Origin: ZC4RG42 sp036676355
Lineage (GTDB): Bacteria; Pseudomonadota; Gammaproteobacteria; Burkholderiales; SG8-39
Length of the DNA: 64,000 nt
Assembly: GCA_036676355.1 (NCBI GenBank)
Contig: JAKFDA010000093.1
Span: 16,274 to 80,273, forward strand
Direction: 5' to 3'
This document shows positions 7,716 through 16,998 of this stretch, in pieces. Position 1 is the stretch's first letter. Each line of letters begins with the position of its first letter. Made by a program: the position numbers and the translations under genes. A model generated the notes under the pieces. The model made no database searches, was not told where the DNA came from, and worked only from the letters and a program-made list of their open reading frames with translations.

Positions 7716-8771
7716 ATGGAATGGCTCGATTTCAAAAGTCACCCGCTCGCGCTGAATTTCGCGGTATTCGCAGCCGCCGGCCTCGTTGTATGGATTTCGG
7801 GCATACGACTGTCGCGCTACGCATCGACGATCGCCCACCGCACCGGCATCGGCCAGGCAGTGATCGGCATGGTGCTGCTCGGCGGCATCACTTCGCTGCC
7901 GGAGATCGCCGTGGCGGTAACGTCCGCGCTCGCCAATGTCGCGCCACTCGCGGTGAACAATCTGCTCGGCGGCGTCGCCATGCAAATCACCTTTTTAGCC
8001 GTCGCCGATGCACTGCTGGGGCGCGAGGCGTTGACGCACGTCGTGGCCAAGCCCGGCGTCCTGCTGCAAGGGGCGCTGGCGATCCTGATGCTTGGCTTGG
8101 TGGCGGCTGCAGTGATGGTGGGCGACCGGCCGCTGTTCAATATCGGTGCATGGTGTTGGGGAATTCTGGGCACCTACTGCATCGCGGTGTGGATGGTTTC
8201 CAAGGAACGCAACGCCTGGGTGCCCAGCGGTGCATCGGGAGGTTCCGCCCTCGATATGGGACAAGGGATCGGCAATACGGGGCACGGCACGGAGAGGTTT
8301 AGCGGGCGCACGGTGCTGATGCGCACGATCATCGCCGCGGCTTTCATTCTCGCTGCAGGTTTCGTGCTCTCTCGCACCGGCGAGGCCATCGCCGAAAAGA
8401 CCGCGCTCGGCGCGAGCTTCGTCGGCGCCGTCCTGCTGGCGCTGTGTACCTCGCTTCCGGAAATCAGCACGGTTTACAGCTTGGTACGAATGCGCCGCTA
8501 CGTTATGGCAGTGTCGGAAATGTTCGGCACCGGCATGTTCAATGTCGCTCTGCTGTTCGTGGTCGATGCGGTGTATCGAGGCGGGCCCGTGCTCAACGAG
8601 GTGGGCCGCTTCTCCGGTTTCGCCGCACTGCTCGGCATCGCGCTGATTACCATGTTCATGGTCGGTTTGATCGAGCGACGGGACAAAACCGTGTTACGCA
8701 TGGGTATTGATTCGCTTGCCGCGCTGCTGATCTATTTCGGCGGCCTGGTCGTCCTTTATCGGCTGCGATGA
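7716..8771 (+). CDS. Cation/Ca2+ exchanger (CaCA superfamily) embedded in the oxidase operon
   Basis: 351 residues with about ten membrane helices in two inverted halves. Each half has the alpha-repeat signature of CaCA exchangers: GGITSLPEIAVAVTSALAN near residue 55-75 and LCTSLPEISTVYSLV near residue 245, with the acidic residue of each LPE presumed to bind the cation. A polar insert (~150-180) separates the halves. It starts 18 nt after coxB and its stop overlaps the start of the subunit I gene (ATGA), so it is made with the oxidase. Which ion it moves (Ca2+, Na+ or H+ coupled) cannot be read from the sequence. Confidence 0.85.
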   Translation: MEWLDFKSHPLALNFAVFAAAGLVVWISGIRLSRYASTIAHRTGIGQAVIGMVLLGGITSLPEIAVAVTSALANVAPLAVNNLLGGVAMQITFLAVADALLGREALTHVVAKPGVLLQGALAILMLGLVAAAVMVGDRPLFNIGAWCWGILGTYCIAVWMVSKERNAWVPSGASGGSALDMGQGIGNTGHGTERFSGRTVLMRTIIAAAFILAAGFVLSRTGEAIAEKTALGASFVGAVLLALCTSLPEISTVYSLVRMRRYVMAVSEMFGTGMFNVALLFVVDAVYRGGPVLNEVGRFSGFAALLGIALITMFMVGLIERRDKTVLRMGIDSLAALLIYFGGLVVLYRLR

Positions 8772-11278
8772 TGAGCGACACCCGACTCCCCCATTCGGCA
8801 CCGCGACCGCAGGGTGAACTCGAGCGGCTGAAAGCGATATGGCAGCCGCCCACCGGCTGGCGTTTCTTCAGTGTGGTCAACAACACTCATATCGGCATCC
8901 TGTATGTCGCCACGGCGCTGCTGTTCTTCGTTCTCGCGGGGATTCTCGCGCTATTGATGCGCACGCAGCTCGCCATCCCGGAAAACGAATTTATCGATCA
9001 GGGCACCTACAACCAGCTTTTCACCATGCACGGTACGGTGATGATGTTCCTCTTCGCCGTTCCCGCGGTCGAAGCCATGGGCGTGCTGTTGCTGCCCAAC
9101 ATGCTCGCTGCGCGCGATCTGCCCTTCCCGCGTCTTTCCGCGTATGCCTACTGGGCCTACCTCGTCGGCGGTGTGGTGTTCTTCTGCACCGTGTTCTTCG
9201 ATGTCGCCCCCGATGGCGGTTGGTTCATGTATCCGCCGCTGACGAGTTTCGTTTTTTCTCCGGGTGTGAACTCCGATTTCTGGTTACTCGGCATCGGTTT
9301 CATCGAGATCTCCGCCATCGCCGGCGCGATCGAGATCATCGTCGGCGTCATGCGCACGCGCGCACCAGGCATGGGGCTCGACAAGCTGCCGATCTATGCC
9401 TGGGCGATGCTGGTGTTCGCCGGCATGATCGTGTTCGCCTTTCCCGCCGTGATTGTCGGGACCATGCTGCTGGAACTGGAACGCGCCTTCCACTGGCCTT
9501 TCTTCATGGCGGAGAAAGGCGGCGACCCGCTGCTATGGCAGCACCTGTTCTGGTTCTTCGGGCACCCGGAGGTGTACATCATCTTTCTGCCCGCGGCCGG
9601 CATGGTTTCGATGATGGTGCCGACGATGGCGGGCGTGAGACTGATCGGCTATCGGCTCACCGTGCTCGCGTTGCTCGGCACGGGCTTTCTCAGTTTCGGC
9701 CTATGGGTGCACCACATGTTCGCCACCGGCATTCCGCAACTATCGCTCAGCTTTTTCACCGCAGCCAGCATGGCCGTCGCCATCCCGAGCGGCATTCAGG
9801 TATTCGCATGGATCGCAACCTTCGCGGCAGGCAAGGCGAAGCTGCACACGCCGACGCTGTTCCTGCTCGGATTTTTATTCATCTTCGTTCTCGGCGGGCT
9901 GACCGGCGTGATGGTCGCGGTCGTGCCGTTCGACTGGCAGGCGCACGACACGTATTTCATCGTCGCGCACCTGCATTACGTGCTCATCGGCGGCATGGTA
10001 TTTCCGTTGTTCGCGGCAATGTACTACTGGACGCCGTCGCTCAGCAGGCGACGATTATCCGAACGCCTCGGTCGCTGGGTGTTCGGGCTGATGTTCGTCG
10101 GCTTCAACATCGCCTTCTTTCCCATGCACATCGTCGGCATGGCGGGCATGCCGCGTCGTGTCTATACCTACGCCGGCGATCTCGGCTGGGGTCCGCTCAA
10201 CATGCTGTCCACGGTCGGCGCATTCATGATCGGCCTCGGCGTGTTGTTGTTCCTGATCGACATGGCGCGCAACTTCCGTCTTTCCTTCGACCACAACGCC
10301 GGCAATGTCTGGCATGCCGGCACGCTCGAATGGCTGCCCGGCGGCGCGTACTCCGCGCGCAGCATTCCGCTCGTCACCAGTCGCGAACCGTTGTGGGATC
10401 AGCCCGGGCTGGCAGAGGACGTGCAGGAGGGTCGCTACTACCTGCCGGGCGCGGCGACCGGCGGACGCGAAACCATCGTCACGGATCCCGTCGACGCACG
10501 TCCGCAATACATCCTGCAACTGCCCGGCCCCGGCTGGGCGCCCGTCATCGGCGCGCTCGGCACGGCGGCCTTCTTCCTGCTGCTTACCGTAAAACTTGTC
10601 CTGCCCGCATTGATCGGTGGGGCGATCGCGATCTGGGCAATCTGGCGCTGGCTATGGTCCACCGATCCCGGCGTGAACCACCCCCCGGTCGATATCGGCG
10701 GCGGTATCCGCCTGCCCGTTTACGCCACCGGTCCCGCCTCGCATTCATGGTGGGCGACGGTGGTGCTGTTGCTGGTCGCCGGTTCGATGTTCCTCTCCAT
10801 GGCGTTTGCATATCTGTTCCTCTGGACCGTTTCACCGGATGTGTGGCCGCAAACGCGCGCCGCCCTGCCCGGTCCCGCGGTACCAATCATCAGCGCAATG
10901 TGTCTGCTGTTGAGCGCCGCCTGCGCACAGTACGCGCACGCCCGCCTCGACCGAGCCGTATCCCTTCACCTCGCGCTGGCTATCGGCGCATGCGCACTGC
11001 TCGCGGGTTTCGGCCTCGAACTATGGACCCACCGCGACCTTGCGCCGAGCGAATCCGGATACGGCGCCGCGGTCTACGGACTGCTGGCCCTGCACGGGTT
11101 CTTCGTCATCGTGGTGACGGTGATGCAGGCCTACACCATGGTGCGCACGGCGCGCGGCCTGCTCGATGCGACGCGCCGCGCGACCTTCGACAACACACGG
11201 CTGATGTGGCTCTACACCACGGCACAAGGTTTGATCGCCCTCCTGCTGGTGCACGGTTTCCCACGCCTGACCGGATAG
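8768..11278 (+). CDS. ctaD: Cytochrome c oxidase subunit I fused to a subunit III-like domain
   Basis: 836 residues. Residues ~1-570 are the heme-copper oxidase subunit I. The binuclear-centre region WFFGHPEVYIIFLPAAG (His of HPEVY binds CuB, Tyr is the cross-linked residue) and HDTYFIVAHLHYV (heme ligands) are present, and MHGTVMMF holds the low-spin heme His. From about residue 640 on there is a second block of five or so helices (SHSWWATVVLL ... FFVIVVTVMQAY) resembling subunit III. Such I+III fusions are known in caa3-type oxidases. It reduces O2 to water while pumping protons across the inner membrane. Confidence 0.92.
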   Translation: MMSDTRLPHSAPRPQGELERLKAIWQPPTGWRFFSVVNNTHIGILYVATALLFFVLAGILALLMRTQLAIPENEFIDQGTYNQLFTMHGTVMMFLFAVPAVEAMGVLLLPNMLAARDLPFPRLSAYAYWAYLVGGVVFFCTVFFDVAPDGGWFMYPPLTSFVFSPGVNSDFWLLGIGFIEISAIAGAIEIIVGVMRTRAPGMGLDKLPIYAWAMLVFAGMIVFAFPAVIVGTMLLELERAFHWPFFMAEKGGDPLLWQHLFWFFGHPEVYIIFLPAAGMVSMMVPTMAGVRLIGYRLTVLALLGTGFLSFGLWVHHMFATGIPQLSLSFFTAASMAVAIPSGIQVFAWIATFAAGKAKLHTPTLFLLGFLFIFVLGGLTGVMVAVVPFDWQAHDTYFIVAHLHYVLIGGMVFPLFAAMYYWTPSLSRRRLSERLGRWVFGLMFVGFNIAFFPMHIVGMAGMPRRVYTYAGDLGWGPLNMLSTVGAFMIGLGVLLFLIDMARNFRLSFDHNAGNVWHAGTLEWLPGGAYSARSIPLVTSREPLWDQPGLAEDVQEGRYYLPGAATGGRETIVTDPVDARPQYILQLPGPGWAPVIGALGTAAFFLLLTVKLVLPALIGGAIAIWAIWRWLWSTDPGVNHPPVDIGGGIRLPVYATGPASHSWWATVVLLLVAGSMFLSMAFAYLFLWTVSPDVWPQTRAALPGPAVPIISAMCLLLSAACAQYAHARLDRAVSLHLALAIGACALLAGFGLELWTHRDLAPSESGYGAAVYGLLALHGFFVIVVTVMQAYTMVRTARGLLDATRRATFDNTRLMWLYTTAQGLIALLLVHGFPRLTG

Positions 11279-11282
11279 CGCT

Positions 11283-11639
11283 ATGACAATACGTTTTGCA
11301 ACCGCGAGCCTGCGCATGGGCGCCGGGTTGCTGATCTGGGTGCTGTACTTCTCGTCGATCTACATCTACACCGCGCTGGTCTGCGCGCGCGGCAACACGC
11401 AGTCGCAATGGCTCGGCTTCCCCGTCCTGCGTCCGATCATCGGCGCGCTGACGATCGTCGCGATCGCCGCGCTCGCGCTTGTGCTGTGGAAATCGCTGCG
11501 CGGCAACTGGCACGCAGAAGCACGACGCGCCGATCGACCGTTCGTAGCGTGGGTGGGCGCGGCGGTCGCCGCTTACGGCTTGCTCGCGGTGCTGTGGTCG
11601 GCGCTGCCGGCCATCTGGGTCGCCGCCTGCCCGCCCTGA
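11283..11639 (+). CDS. Small membrane protein at the end of the oxidase operon
   Basis: 118 residues, three predicted membrane helices (~13-35, ~47-70, ~88-112). It starts 5 nt after the subunit I+III stop. No family recognised from sequence; position and size suggest an accessory oxidase subunit or assembly helper. C-terminal ACPP and N-terminal LVCARG hold the only cysteines. Confidence 0.7.
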   Translation: MTIRFATASLRMGAGLLIWVLYFSSIYIYTALVCARGNTQSQWLGFPVLRPIIGALTIVAIAALALVLWKSLRGNWHAEARRADRPFVAWVGAAVAAYGLLAVLWSALPAIWVAACPP

Positions 11640-11667
11640 ATACAGGCACGCTAGCTGCGTCCCACAT

Positions 11668-11683
11668 CGGCACAGCGCTCGCT
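11668..11683 (+). promoter_or_regulatory. Candidate sigma-54 promoter for the GH15 gene
   Basis: CGGCACAGCGCTCGCT: GG-N10-GC spacing, GGCACA block intact, TCGC instead of TTGC. It ends 35 nt before the ATG at 11717, the commonest spacing in this window, which supports that start. Confidence 0.55.
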
Positions 11684-11716
11684 GCAGCGCGCGATCACCC
11701 ACCGACGAAGAACAAC

Positions 11717-13597
11717 ATGTCCGCCAATGCGCCGCAGACCGCGCCCGAGGCGCCGGCCCCGTTCGAATGGCACTATCCGCCGATTCAGGATTACGGTGTG
11801 ATCGGCGACTGCCGCACCATCGCTCTGGTATCGCGCCAGGGTTCGGTGGACTGGCTCTGCCTGCCGCATTTTTCCGCGCCGTCCTGGTTCGCCGCCTTGC
11901 TCGACAAGGATCGCGGTGGACGTTTTGTCATCCGCCCGTGCGATTTCATCGACAGCACGCGCTCCTATATCGAACACACCAACGTGCTGCAGACGCGCAT
12001 GCGCAGTCCGACCGGCACGCTGATGGTGACCGATTCCGTATCGATGGTCGCCGAGGACCAGATCGCCGAACTCGCGCCGGAGCACGAAATGATCCGGCTG
12101 ATCGAATGCGCGGAAGGCGAAATCGACGTCGAGGTGTACTTCGAGCCGCGTCCCGCCTACGCATGCGCACGGCCGCGGCTGCGCAATCGGGGCAAACTCG
12201 GTTGGCACTGCGCCTGTCACGGCGATATCGCTTTTCTGCAAAGCGATATTCCGTTGCGCCAGACCGCGCCCGGCACGCTCTACGGCTCTATCCGTTTGCG
12301 CGCCGGCGAACGACGCCAGGTGGTTTTCTCCTACTGCGAGAACGACGTCGGCATCCTCGCCCCGCTCGGTCCCGCCATCGAACATCGCGTGCAGGCGACG
12401 CAACGCTGGTGGAACCAGTGGTGCGCGCGCTGTCACTACGATGGTCCGCATCGCGACGCGGTCATACGCAGCGCGCTGACGCTCAAGCTGCTCAGTTATT
12501 GCCTCTCCGGCGCGGTCATTGCCGCCGCAACCACATCCCTGCCCGAAGGCGATACCGGCGCGCGTAATTGGGATTATCGTTATTGCTGGCTGCGCGACAC
12601 CTCGCTGGTGTTGCAGTCGTTCATGGACCTGGGCTTCTACGCCGAGAGCGAGAGCTTTCTCGCCTGGATGCTCCATGCCACGCGTCTCACCCAACCGCGC
12701 CTGCAGGTGATGTACGACATCTACGGTGAAACCGATCTGACCGAAAAGGAGTTATCGCACCTCAGCGGCTATCGCAATCTCGGCCCGGTGCGAATCGGCA
12801 ACGGCGCCCACGCGCAACTGCAACTCGACATCTACGGCGACTCCGTCCAGACCGCGTACGAATTCGTCGAACGCGGCGGCTATCTCGATCGTTATGAACG
12901 CAAACTGCTGGTGGGCTTCGGCCGCACCGTGCTCGAATGCTGGCGCCAGCCCGATGCCGGCATCTGGGAAATCCGTTCCGATCCGCGCCACAACACTTAC
13001 TCCAAGTTGATGTGCTGGACTGCGCTCGACCGGTTGCTGAGCCTGGACAAGCGTATCGGCCTCGGCCTCGATCGCGCTAAGTATCAGCACGAGTTGGAAT
13101 GCGTACGTGTGGACATTGACCAGCATGCGTACGACGCCGCGCGTAACGCCTATGTCGGTTACTACGGCGGACATGAGCCCGACGCCAGCTTGCTGCTCAT
13201 GGCGCGCTACGGTTTTCTCGCCGCGGACGATCCGCGCATGATCGGTACCTGCCGCCTGATCGAGAGCGAACTCGGCGTTGACGGTCTGCTCTATCGCTAC
13301 CCGCCGGGCACGGCGTACGACGGTGTCGAAGGCGGCGAAAATTTGTTCGGCATCTGCAGTTTCTGGCTGGTGGACTATCTTGCGCGCCTGGGCGACGTGG
13401 CGCGCGCCAAAGCGCTGTTCAACCGGCTGCTGGTGCTCGCCAACGACCTCGGCCTGTATGCCGAGGAGTTCGACGTGCACAGTAAAGCGCCGCTCGGCAA
13501 CTTCCCGCAGGCCTTCACGCACGTCGGATTGATCACCGCCGCGCTCTCGCTGCAACAGGCACAGCGCGGCCGCCGGGGCGAGGAAATCAAACGATGA
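11717..13597 (+). CDS. Glycoside hydrolase family 15 (glucoamylase/trehalase-like)
   Basis: 626 residues from ATG at 11717; the open frame runs further upstream, through the previous gene in another frame, and is not coding there. N-terminal beta-sandwich region: IQDYGVIGDCRTIALV, SVDWLCLPHF. The (alpha/alpha)6 catalytic domain shows EGDTGARNWDYRYCWLRD near residue 280, where GH15 enzymes place a catalytic acid, and LYAEEFD near residue 585. Bacterial proteins of this type hydrolyse alpha-glucosides such as trehalose or maltodextrins; the substrate here is not determinable. No signal peptide, so cytoplasmic. It overlaps the next gene by ATGA. Confidence 0.9.
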   Translation: MSANAPQTAPEAPAPFEWHYPPIQDYGVIGDCRTIALVSRQGSVDWLCLPHFSAPSWFAALLDKDRGGRFVIRPCDFIDSTRSYIEHTNVLQTRMRSPTGTLMVTDSVSMVAEDQIAELAPEHEMIRLIECAEGEIDVEVYFEPRPAYACARPRLRNRGKLGWHCACHGDIAFLQSDIPLRQTAPGTLYGSIRLRAGERRQVVFSYCENDVGILAPLGPAIEHRVQATQRWWNQWCARCHYDGPHRDAVIRSALTLKLLSYCLSGAVIAAATTSLPEGDTGARNWDYRYCWLRDTSLVLQSFMDLGFYAESESFLAWMLHATRLTQPRLQVMYDIYGETDLTEKELSHLSGYRNLGPVRIGNGAHAQLQLDIYGDSVQTAYEFVERGGYLDRYERKLLVGFGRTVLECWRQPDAGIWEIRSDPRHNTYSKLMCWTALDRLLSLDKRIGLGLDRAKYQHELECVRVDIDQHAYDAARNAYVGYYGGHEPDASLLLMARYGFLAADDPRMIGTCRLIESELGVDGLLYRYPPGTAYDGVEGGENLFGICSFWLVDYLARLGDVARAKALFNRLLVLANDLGLYAEEFDVHSKAPLGNFPQAFTHVGLITAALSLQQAQRGRRGEEIKR

Positions 13598-14088
13598 CGC
13601 CGGCCGCGTTCGCGATCATGGAAATTCTGCTGTGGGGGCTGATCGCCACGATCTGCATGGGCGCGATTCTGTTCGCGAGCCAGAATCTCGGCTGGTCGCG
13701 TCTCGATCTGCCTTTTCTGCTCGGCACCATCTTTACCGGCGAGCGTCACGCCGCGAATGTGCTGGGCTTTGCGCTCACCATCCTGATCGGCTGGTTCATC
13801 GCTTTCTTCTACTACCTCTTCTTCGCCGCGATCGGTCAGGCGAACTGGTGGCTCGGCGCCGTGACCGGATTCGTCCACGGTCTGCTGGTGCTGACCGCGC
13901 TGCTGCCGCTGCTGCCCTATATGCATCCGCGCGTCGCCTCCGAATACGACGGCCCGAGCGCCCGGCGACGCCTCGAACCACCCGGCTTCCTGGCACTCCA
14001 TTATGGTTATCGCACCCCCGTCGTCACGCTGCTCGCGCAGACGGTCTACGGGGCGATTCTCGGCGCCGGCTTCGAATTGGTGTTCTAG
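13594..14088 (+). CDS. Polytopic membrane protein of unknown function
   Basis: 164 residues, four hydrophobic helices (~5-28, ~48-72, ~80-105, ~140-162). It has no recognised family. Start overlaps the GH15 stop (ATGA), so the two are co-translated and probably share the sigma-54-like promoter at 11668. The sequence around FFAAIGQANWWLGAVTGF is the most distinctive stretch. Confidence 0.7.
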   Translation: MTPAAFAIMEILLWGLIATICMGAILFASQNLGWSRLDLPFLLGTIFTGERHAANVLGFALTILIGWFIAFFYYLFFAAIGQANWWLGAVTGFVHGLLVLTALLPLLPYMHPRVASEYDGPSARRRLEPPGFLALHYGYRTPVVTLLAQTVYGAILGAGFELVF

Positions 14089-14414
14089 GGAAGCGCTACG
14101 GAAGCTCCGGTCAAGGTTGTTTGATCAAGGCAGCCGCCAGTTCGTTTCGCATAAGCGATTGATTGCTTTGTCCTCGCTCGTACAGCCATGTGCCGGCGCG
14201 TGGAGCAGGGCCCCCCTCAGGGGATGCGACCGCAAAGGCACATGAAGGAACGCGAACGAATCGGCACATTCACAGCCCGCTGCGGGGTCGCATCCATCGA
14301 TGAAGCCGCTCCGCCCTTCGCGGTCCCGCACTCGCGACCATCCTCGTCGCTTACATTCCCTAAAACGGGAACGCTCGCTGCTCCACCACACCATCAACGT
14401 CTACGCGGACTGTT
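14089..14414 (+). promoter_or_regulatory. Gene-free leader region before hemerythrin 1
   Basis: 326 nt without a convincing gene. It contains the 17-bp sequence GTCCTCGCTCGTACAGC at 14170-14186, found again at 18517-18533 upstream of another sigma-54-like promoter. A GG-N10-GC match CGGCACATTCACAGCC lies at 14262-14277 but lacks TTGC, and a better placed candidate lies at 14367-14382. No terminator with a T-run was seen. Confidence 0.4.
14367..14382 (+). promoter_or_regulatory. Candidate sigma-54 promoter for hemerythrin 1 (weaker)
   Basis: GGGAACGCTCGCTGCT: correct spacing; GGAACG replaces GGCACG and CTGC replaces TTGC. The same GGGAACG variant occurs at 16950. It ends 34 nt before the ATG at 14415. 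Confidence 0.45.
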
Positions 14415-14915
14415 ATGGACATCGATACCGCAATGCACGACAAGGACACCGAGGCGCACTTCGCCACCGATCTGCTACGCGCCGATCACGCCACTGTCCG
14501 GGCGCTATTCGACGACTATCAGACGGCGATGGACGAAGACGCCGCCGCGCGTCAGGTCATCGCGCAGGAAATCTGCATGCAGCTGGAAATCCATCAGCGC
14601 GTCGAACTGGAATTGTTCTACCCGGCGGTGCGCGACGAGGACAGTGTATTCATCGACAACGCGATGGAGGAGCACAAGGAGATCGCCGCGACGATCGCCG
14701 AGATCCGCGAACTGCCGGCGTCGAGCGACGAATACGACGACTGCGTCATTGAATTGATGGACATGGTGGAGGCGCATGTCGCCGAAGAAGAGGACGTGCT
14801 GTTCCCGGAACTGGAAGAGCGCATGCCCGAAACGCTTGTTGCGCTGACTGACGAAATCATCGACTTCAAGGAGCGCATCGTCGGCTCTACCGACGATCTC
14901 GAAGGTCGGGCGTGA
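14415..14915 (+). CDS. Hemerythrin HHE domain protein 1
   Basis: 166 residues forming a four-helix bundle. Di-iron ligands are visible as ADHATVRALF (first His), LEIHQRVELELFYPAV (His and Glu), EEHKE and EAHVAEEEDVLFPEL (His-x4-Glu). Such proteins bind O2, NO or act in iron and oxidative stress; no attached output domain is present. Strongly acidic C-terminus. The second hemerythrin at 26845 is related in the YPAV and LFP motifs, and both have sigma-54-like sites upstream. Confidence 0.9.
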   Translation: MDIDTAMHDKDTEAHFATDLLRADHATVRALFDDYQTAMDEDAAARQVIAQEICMQLEIHQRVELELFYPAVRDEDSVFIDNAMEEHKEIAATIAEIRELPASSDEYDDCVIELMDMVEAHVAEEEDVLFPELEERMPETLVALTDEIIDFKERIVGSTDDLEGRA

Positions 14916-15092
14916 TCGGCTGCGCCGCCCCGGAACTGTCGCTTCCGCCCAACACGCCATGCGTGCATTCGTAAGCCGCGCGTCAACTTTTTCATAGTAG
15001 CGATCACGGCGAAACCCGAAACTCCGCTTCGTGCGTAAGCGGCGCGTTCCGAGCTGCGCATGCCGCCCCCGCATTCTGCGCGCGGCAGTTGA

Positions 15093-15119
15093 ACGGACAC
15101 CCCAACGCGCGAGTGTCCG
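15093..15119. repeat. Inverted repeat ACGGACAC-N12-GTGTCCG before the ABC exporter
   Basis: Two half-sites at 15093-15100 and 15113-15119 separated by 12 nt. The same half-site, with the same 12-nt spacer but the arms in the opposite order, lies in the rpoN leader (57748-57775). It may be an operator; it sits directly before the start codon at 15133. Confidence 0.35.
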
Positions 15120-15132
15120 CCGATGGATTTCA

Positions 15133-16923
15133 ATGACCCCCGATATTCCCGCTGTTTCCTCCACGCCGAGCGTGCGTGCACTCTATGGCGCCTACTGGCG
15201 TAACGCCCGAGGCAAACGGCCGCACATCCTGTACTCGAGCCTGCTGCTGATCGGCTCGCAACTGATCAAGCTCGCGATTCCCTGGCTTGCCGCGCAAGCC
15301 ATCAACACCATCCAGACCACAGGCGTGGCGAATCTGACCGGCGCCGGGTTCTACATGCTGCTCATCATTCTCACGGTGGGCGCATCCTGGGCCATGCACG
15401 GCCCGGGACGCATCATCGAGCGCAATGTCGCGGTGCAAGTGCGCCGCAACGTCGCCGACAGACTTTATGCACGCCTGGCGAGTCTGCCGCTCGCCTGGCA
15501 TGAGAAGAACCATTCCGGCGATACGCTCTATCGCGTCGAGAAAACCACCAATGCGTTGTTCAGCTTCGCGCAGAGCCAGTTCATGTATCTGCAGAGCTTC
15601 GTCAATCTGGCCGGCCCAATCGTCGCGTTGAGTCTGCTTTCGGCCTTCACCGGCTCGATGGCGCTGATCGGCTACGTCGTGATCGCTTTGGTGATCATCC
15701 GTTTCGATCGCGTACTGATGCGTCTGGTGCAGGCCGAAAACGACGCGCAGCGCCGCTACAACGCGGCGATGATCGATTGTCTCGGCAACATTTCCACGGT
15801 GCTGAGCCTGCGTTTGCAGAATGCCACGCGCCAGATGCTGAACGGTCGCCTGGCGGCGGTGTTCGAGCCGCTCAAGCGCTCCATCGTGGTCAACGAAGGC
15901 AAGTGGTGCGCGGTCGATCTGCTCAGCATCACACTGTCGTGGGTACTGGTCGCGCTGTACGCCTGGTCTGCGAAAAGCTCGAGCGGCACGCTGCTGCTGG
16001 GCGACGTATTCATGGTCTATCAATACACCCAGCAGGCCGCCGGCGTGGTGGGTTCGATCGCCGTGAATTTCCAGAGCTTCGCGCGCATGTATACCGACTA
16101 CTCCTGCGCCGACAACATCTGGCAGGCGAAGGTCGCGGCCGAAGGCAAAACCGCGGTGGCACCGGAGTGGCGGCGCATCGACATCGAAAACCTGCGGTTC
16201 TCCTACGGTCGACGCAAGGGTGACGAACATGCACTGGAAAGCCTGTCGATCACACTGCGTCGCGGCGAGCGTATAGCGCTGGTCGGCTCCAGCGGTTCAG
16301 GCAAGAGCACGCTGATGCGCCTGCTCGCCGGACTTTACAGCGCGCAGGAAGGCACGTTCAAAATAGACGGCGTCGCGCACGCGGAATTGCATCATCTCGG
16401 TTCCGTCGCGACTCTCATTCCGCAGGACGCCGAAGTGTTCGAAAGCTCGGTGCGCGACAACATCACATTCGGCGTGGAATACCCCGACACCGTGGTCGAG
16501 AACGCAATCCGGCTGGCCGGCTTCGATGCGGTGGCGCAGATGCTGCCGCAAGGACTGGAGACGATGATTTCCGAACGCGGCCTGAACCTTTCCGGCGGCC
16601 AGCGCCAGCGCCTCGCATTGGCGCGCGGTTTTCTCGCCGCGAGCGGAAGCTCCGTGCTGATGCTTGACGAGCCGACCAGCAGCCTCGACGCGTTGACCGA
16701 GTCGCGCATTTTCGAGGGGCTGAAGGCGGCCATGCCCGACGCCTGCATCATCTCTTCGGTCCATCGCCTCAATCTGCTGCCGCGCTTTGACCGTACCGTG
16801 TTAATGCACAACGGCCACGTCGTCGATGCCGGCACGGTGGAAGAACTGCGCGCGCGCCAGCCGCTATTCGAGGAATTGTGGCAGCGCTCGACCGGCACGA
16901 CGCAACTCGCCGCCGCGGCGTAA
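15133..16923 (+). CDS. ABC exporter, fused permease and ATPase
   Basis: 596 residues from ATG at 15133; upstream codons in the open frame are not protein-like. Residues ~20-330 form a type I exporter membrane domain with six helices. The ATPase domain has GSSGSGKST (Walker A, near residue 388), LSGGQRQRLALARG (ABC signature) and VLMLDEPTSSLD (Walker B with the catalytic Glu). One half-transporter, so it should work as a homodimer; lipids, peptides or drugs are possible cargo. No gene for a membrane-fusion protein is nearby. It has no clear ribosome site and no good sigma-54 site. Confidence 0.88.
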   Translation: MTPDIPAVSSTPSVRALYGAYWRNARGKRPHILYSSLLLIGSQLIKLAIPWLAAQAINTIQTTGVANLTGAGFYMLLIILTVGASWAMHGPGRIIERNVAVQVRRNVADRLYARLASLPLAWHEKNHSGDTLYRVEKTTNALFSFAQSQFMYLQSFVNLAGPIVALSLLSAFTGSMALIGYVVIALVIIRFDRVLMRLVQAENDAQRRYNAAMIDCLGNISTVLSLRLQNATRQMLNGRLAAVFEPLKRSIVVNEGKWCAVDLLSITLSWVLVALYAWSAKSSSGTLLLGDVFMVYQYTQQAAGVVGSIAVNFQSFARMYTDYSCADNIWQAKVAAEGKTAVAPEWRRIDIENLRFSYGRRKGDEHALESLSITLRRGERIALVGSSGSGKSTLMRLLAGLYSAQEGTFKIDGVAHAELHHLGSVATLIPQDAEVFESSVRDNITFGVEYPDTVVENAIRLAGFDAVAQMLPQGLETMISERGLNLSGGQRQRLALARGFLAASGSSVLMLDEPTSSLDALTESRIFEGLKAAMPDACIISSVHRLNLLPRFDRTVLMHNGHVVDAGTVEELRARQPLFEELWQRSTGTTQLAAAA

Positions 16924-16949
16924 AGCGGAATCGCCATGCCGCAATGAAC

Positions 16950-16965
16950 GGGAACGTCGGTTGCA
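16950..16965 (+). promoter_or_regulatory. Candidate sigma-54 promoter for the copper-storage-like gene
   Basis: GGGAACGTCGGTTGCA: spacing correct, perfect TTGCA, GGAACG instead of GGCACG. It ends 35 nt before the ATG at 16999. Confidence 0.55.
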
Positions 16966-16998
16966 CGTTCCTGGCGAGTCCACGCCAGAGCCGACGTC

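Noticed and set aside
11408..11716. Upstream extension of the GH15 frame
   Set aside because: Overlaps the small membrane protein gene in another frame; Arg-rich shadow sequence.
14262..14277. GG-N10-GC match CGGCACATTCACAGCC
   Set aside because: Lacks TTGC and is far from the start; the 14367 site is better placed.
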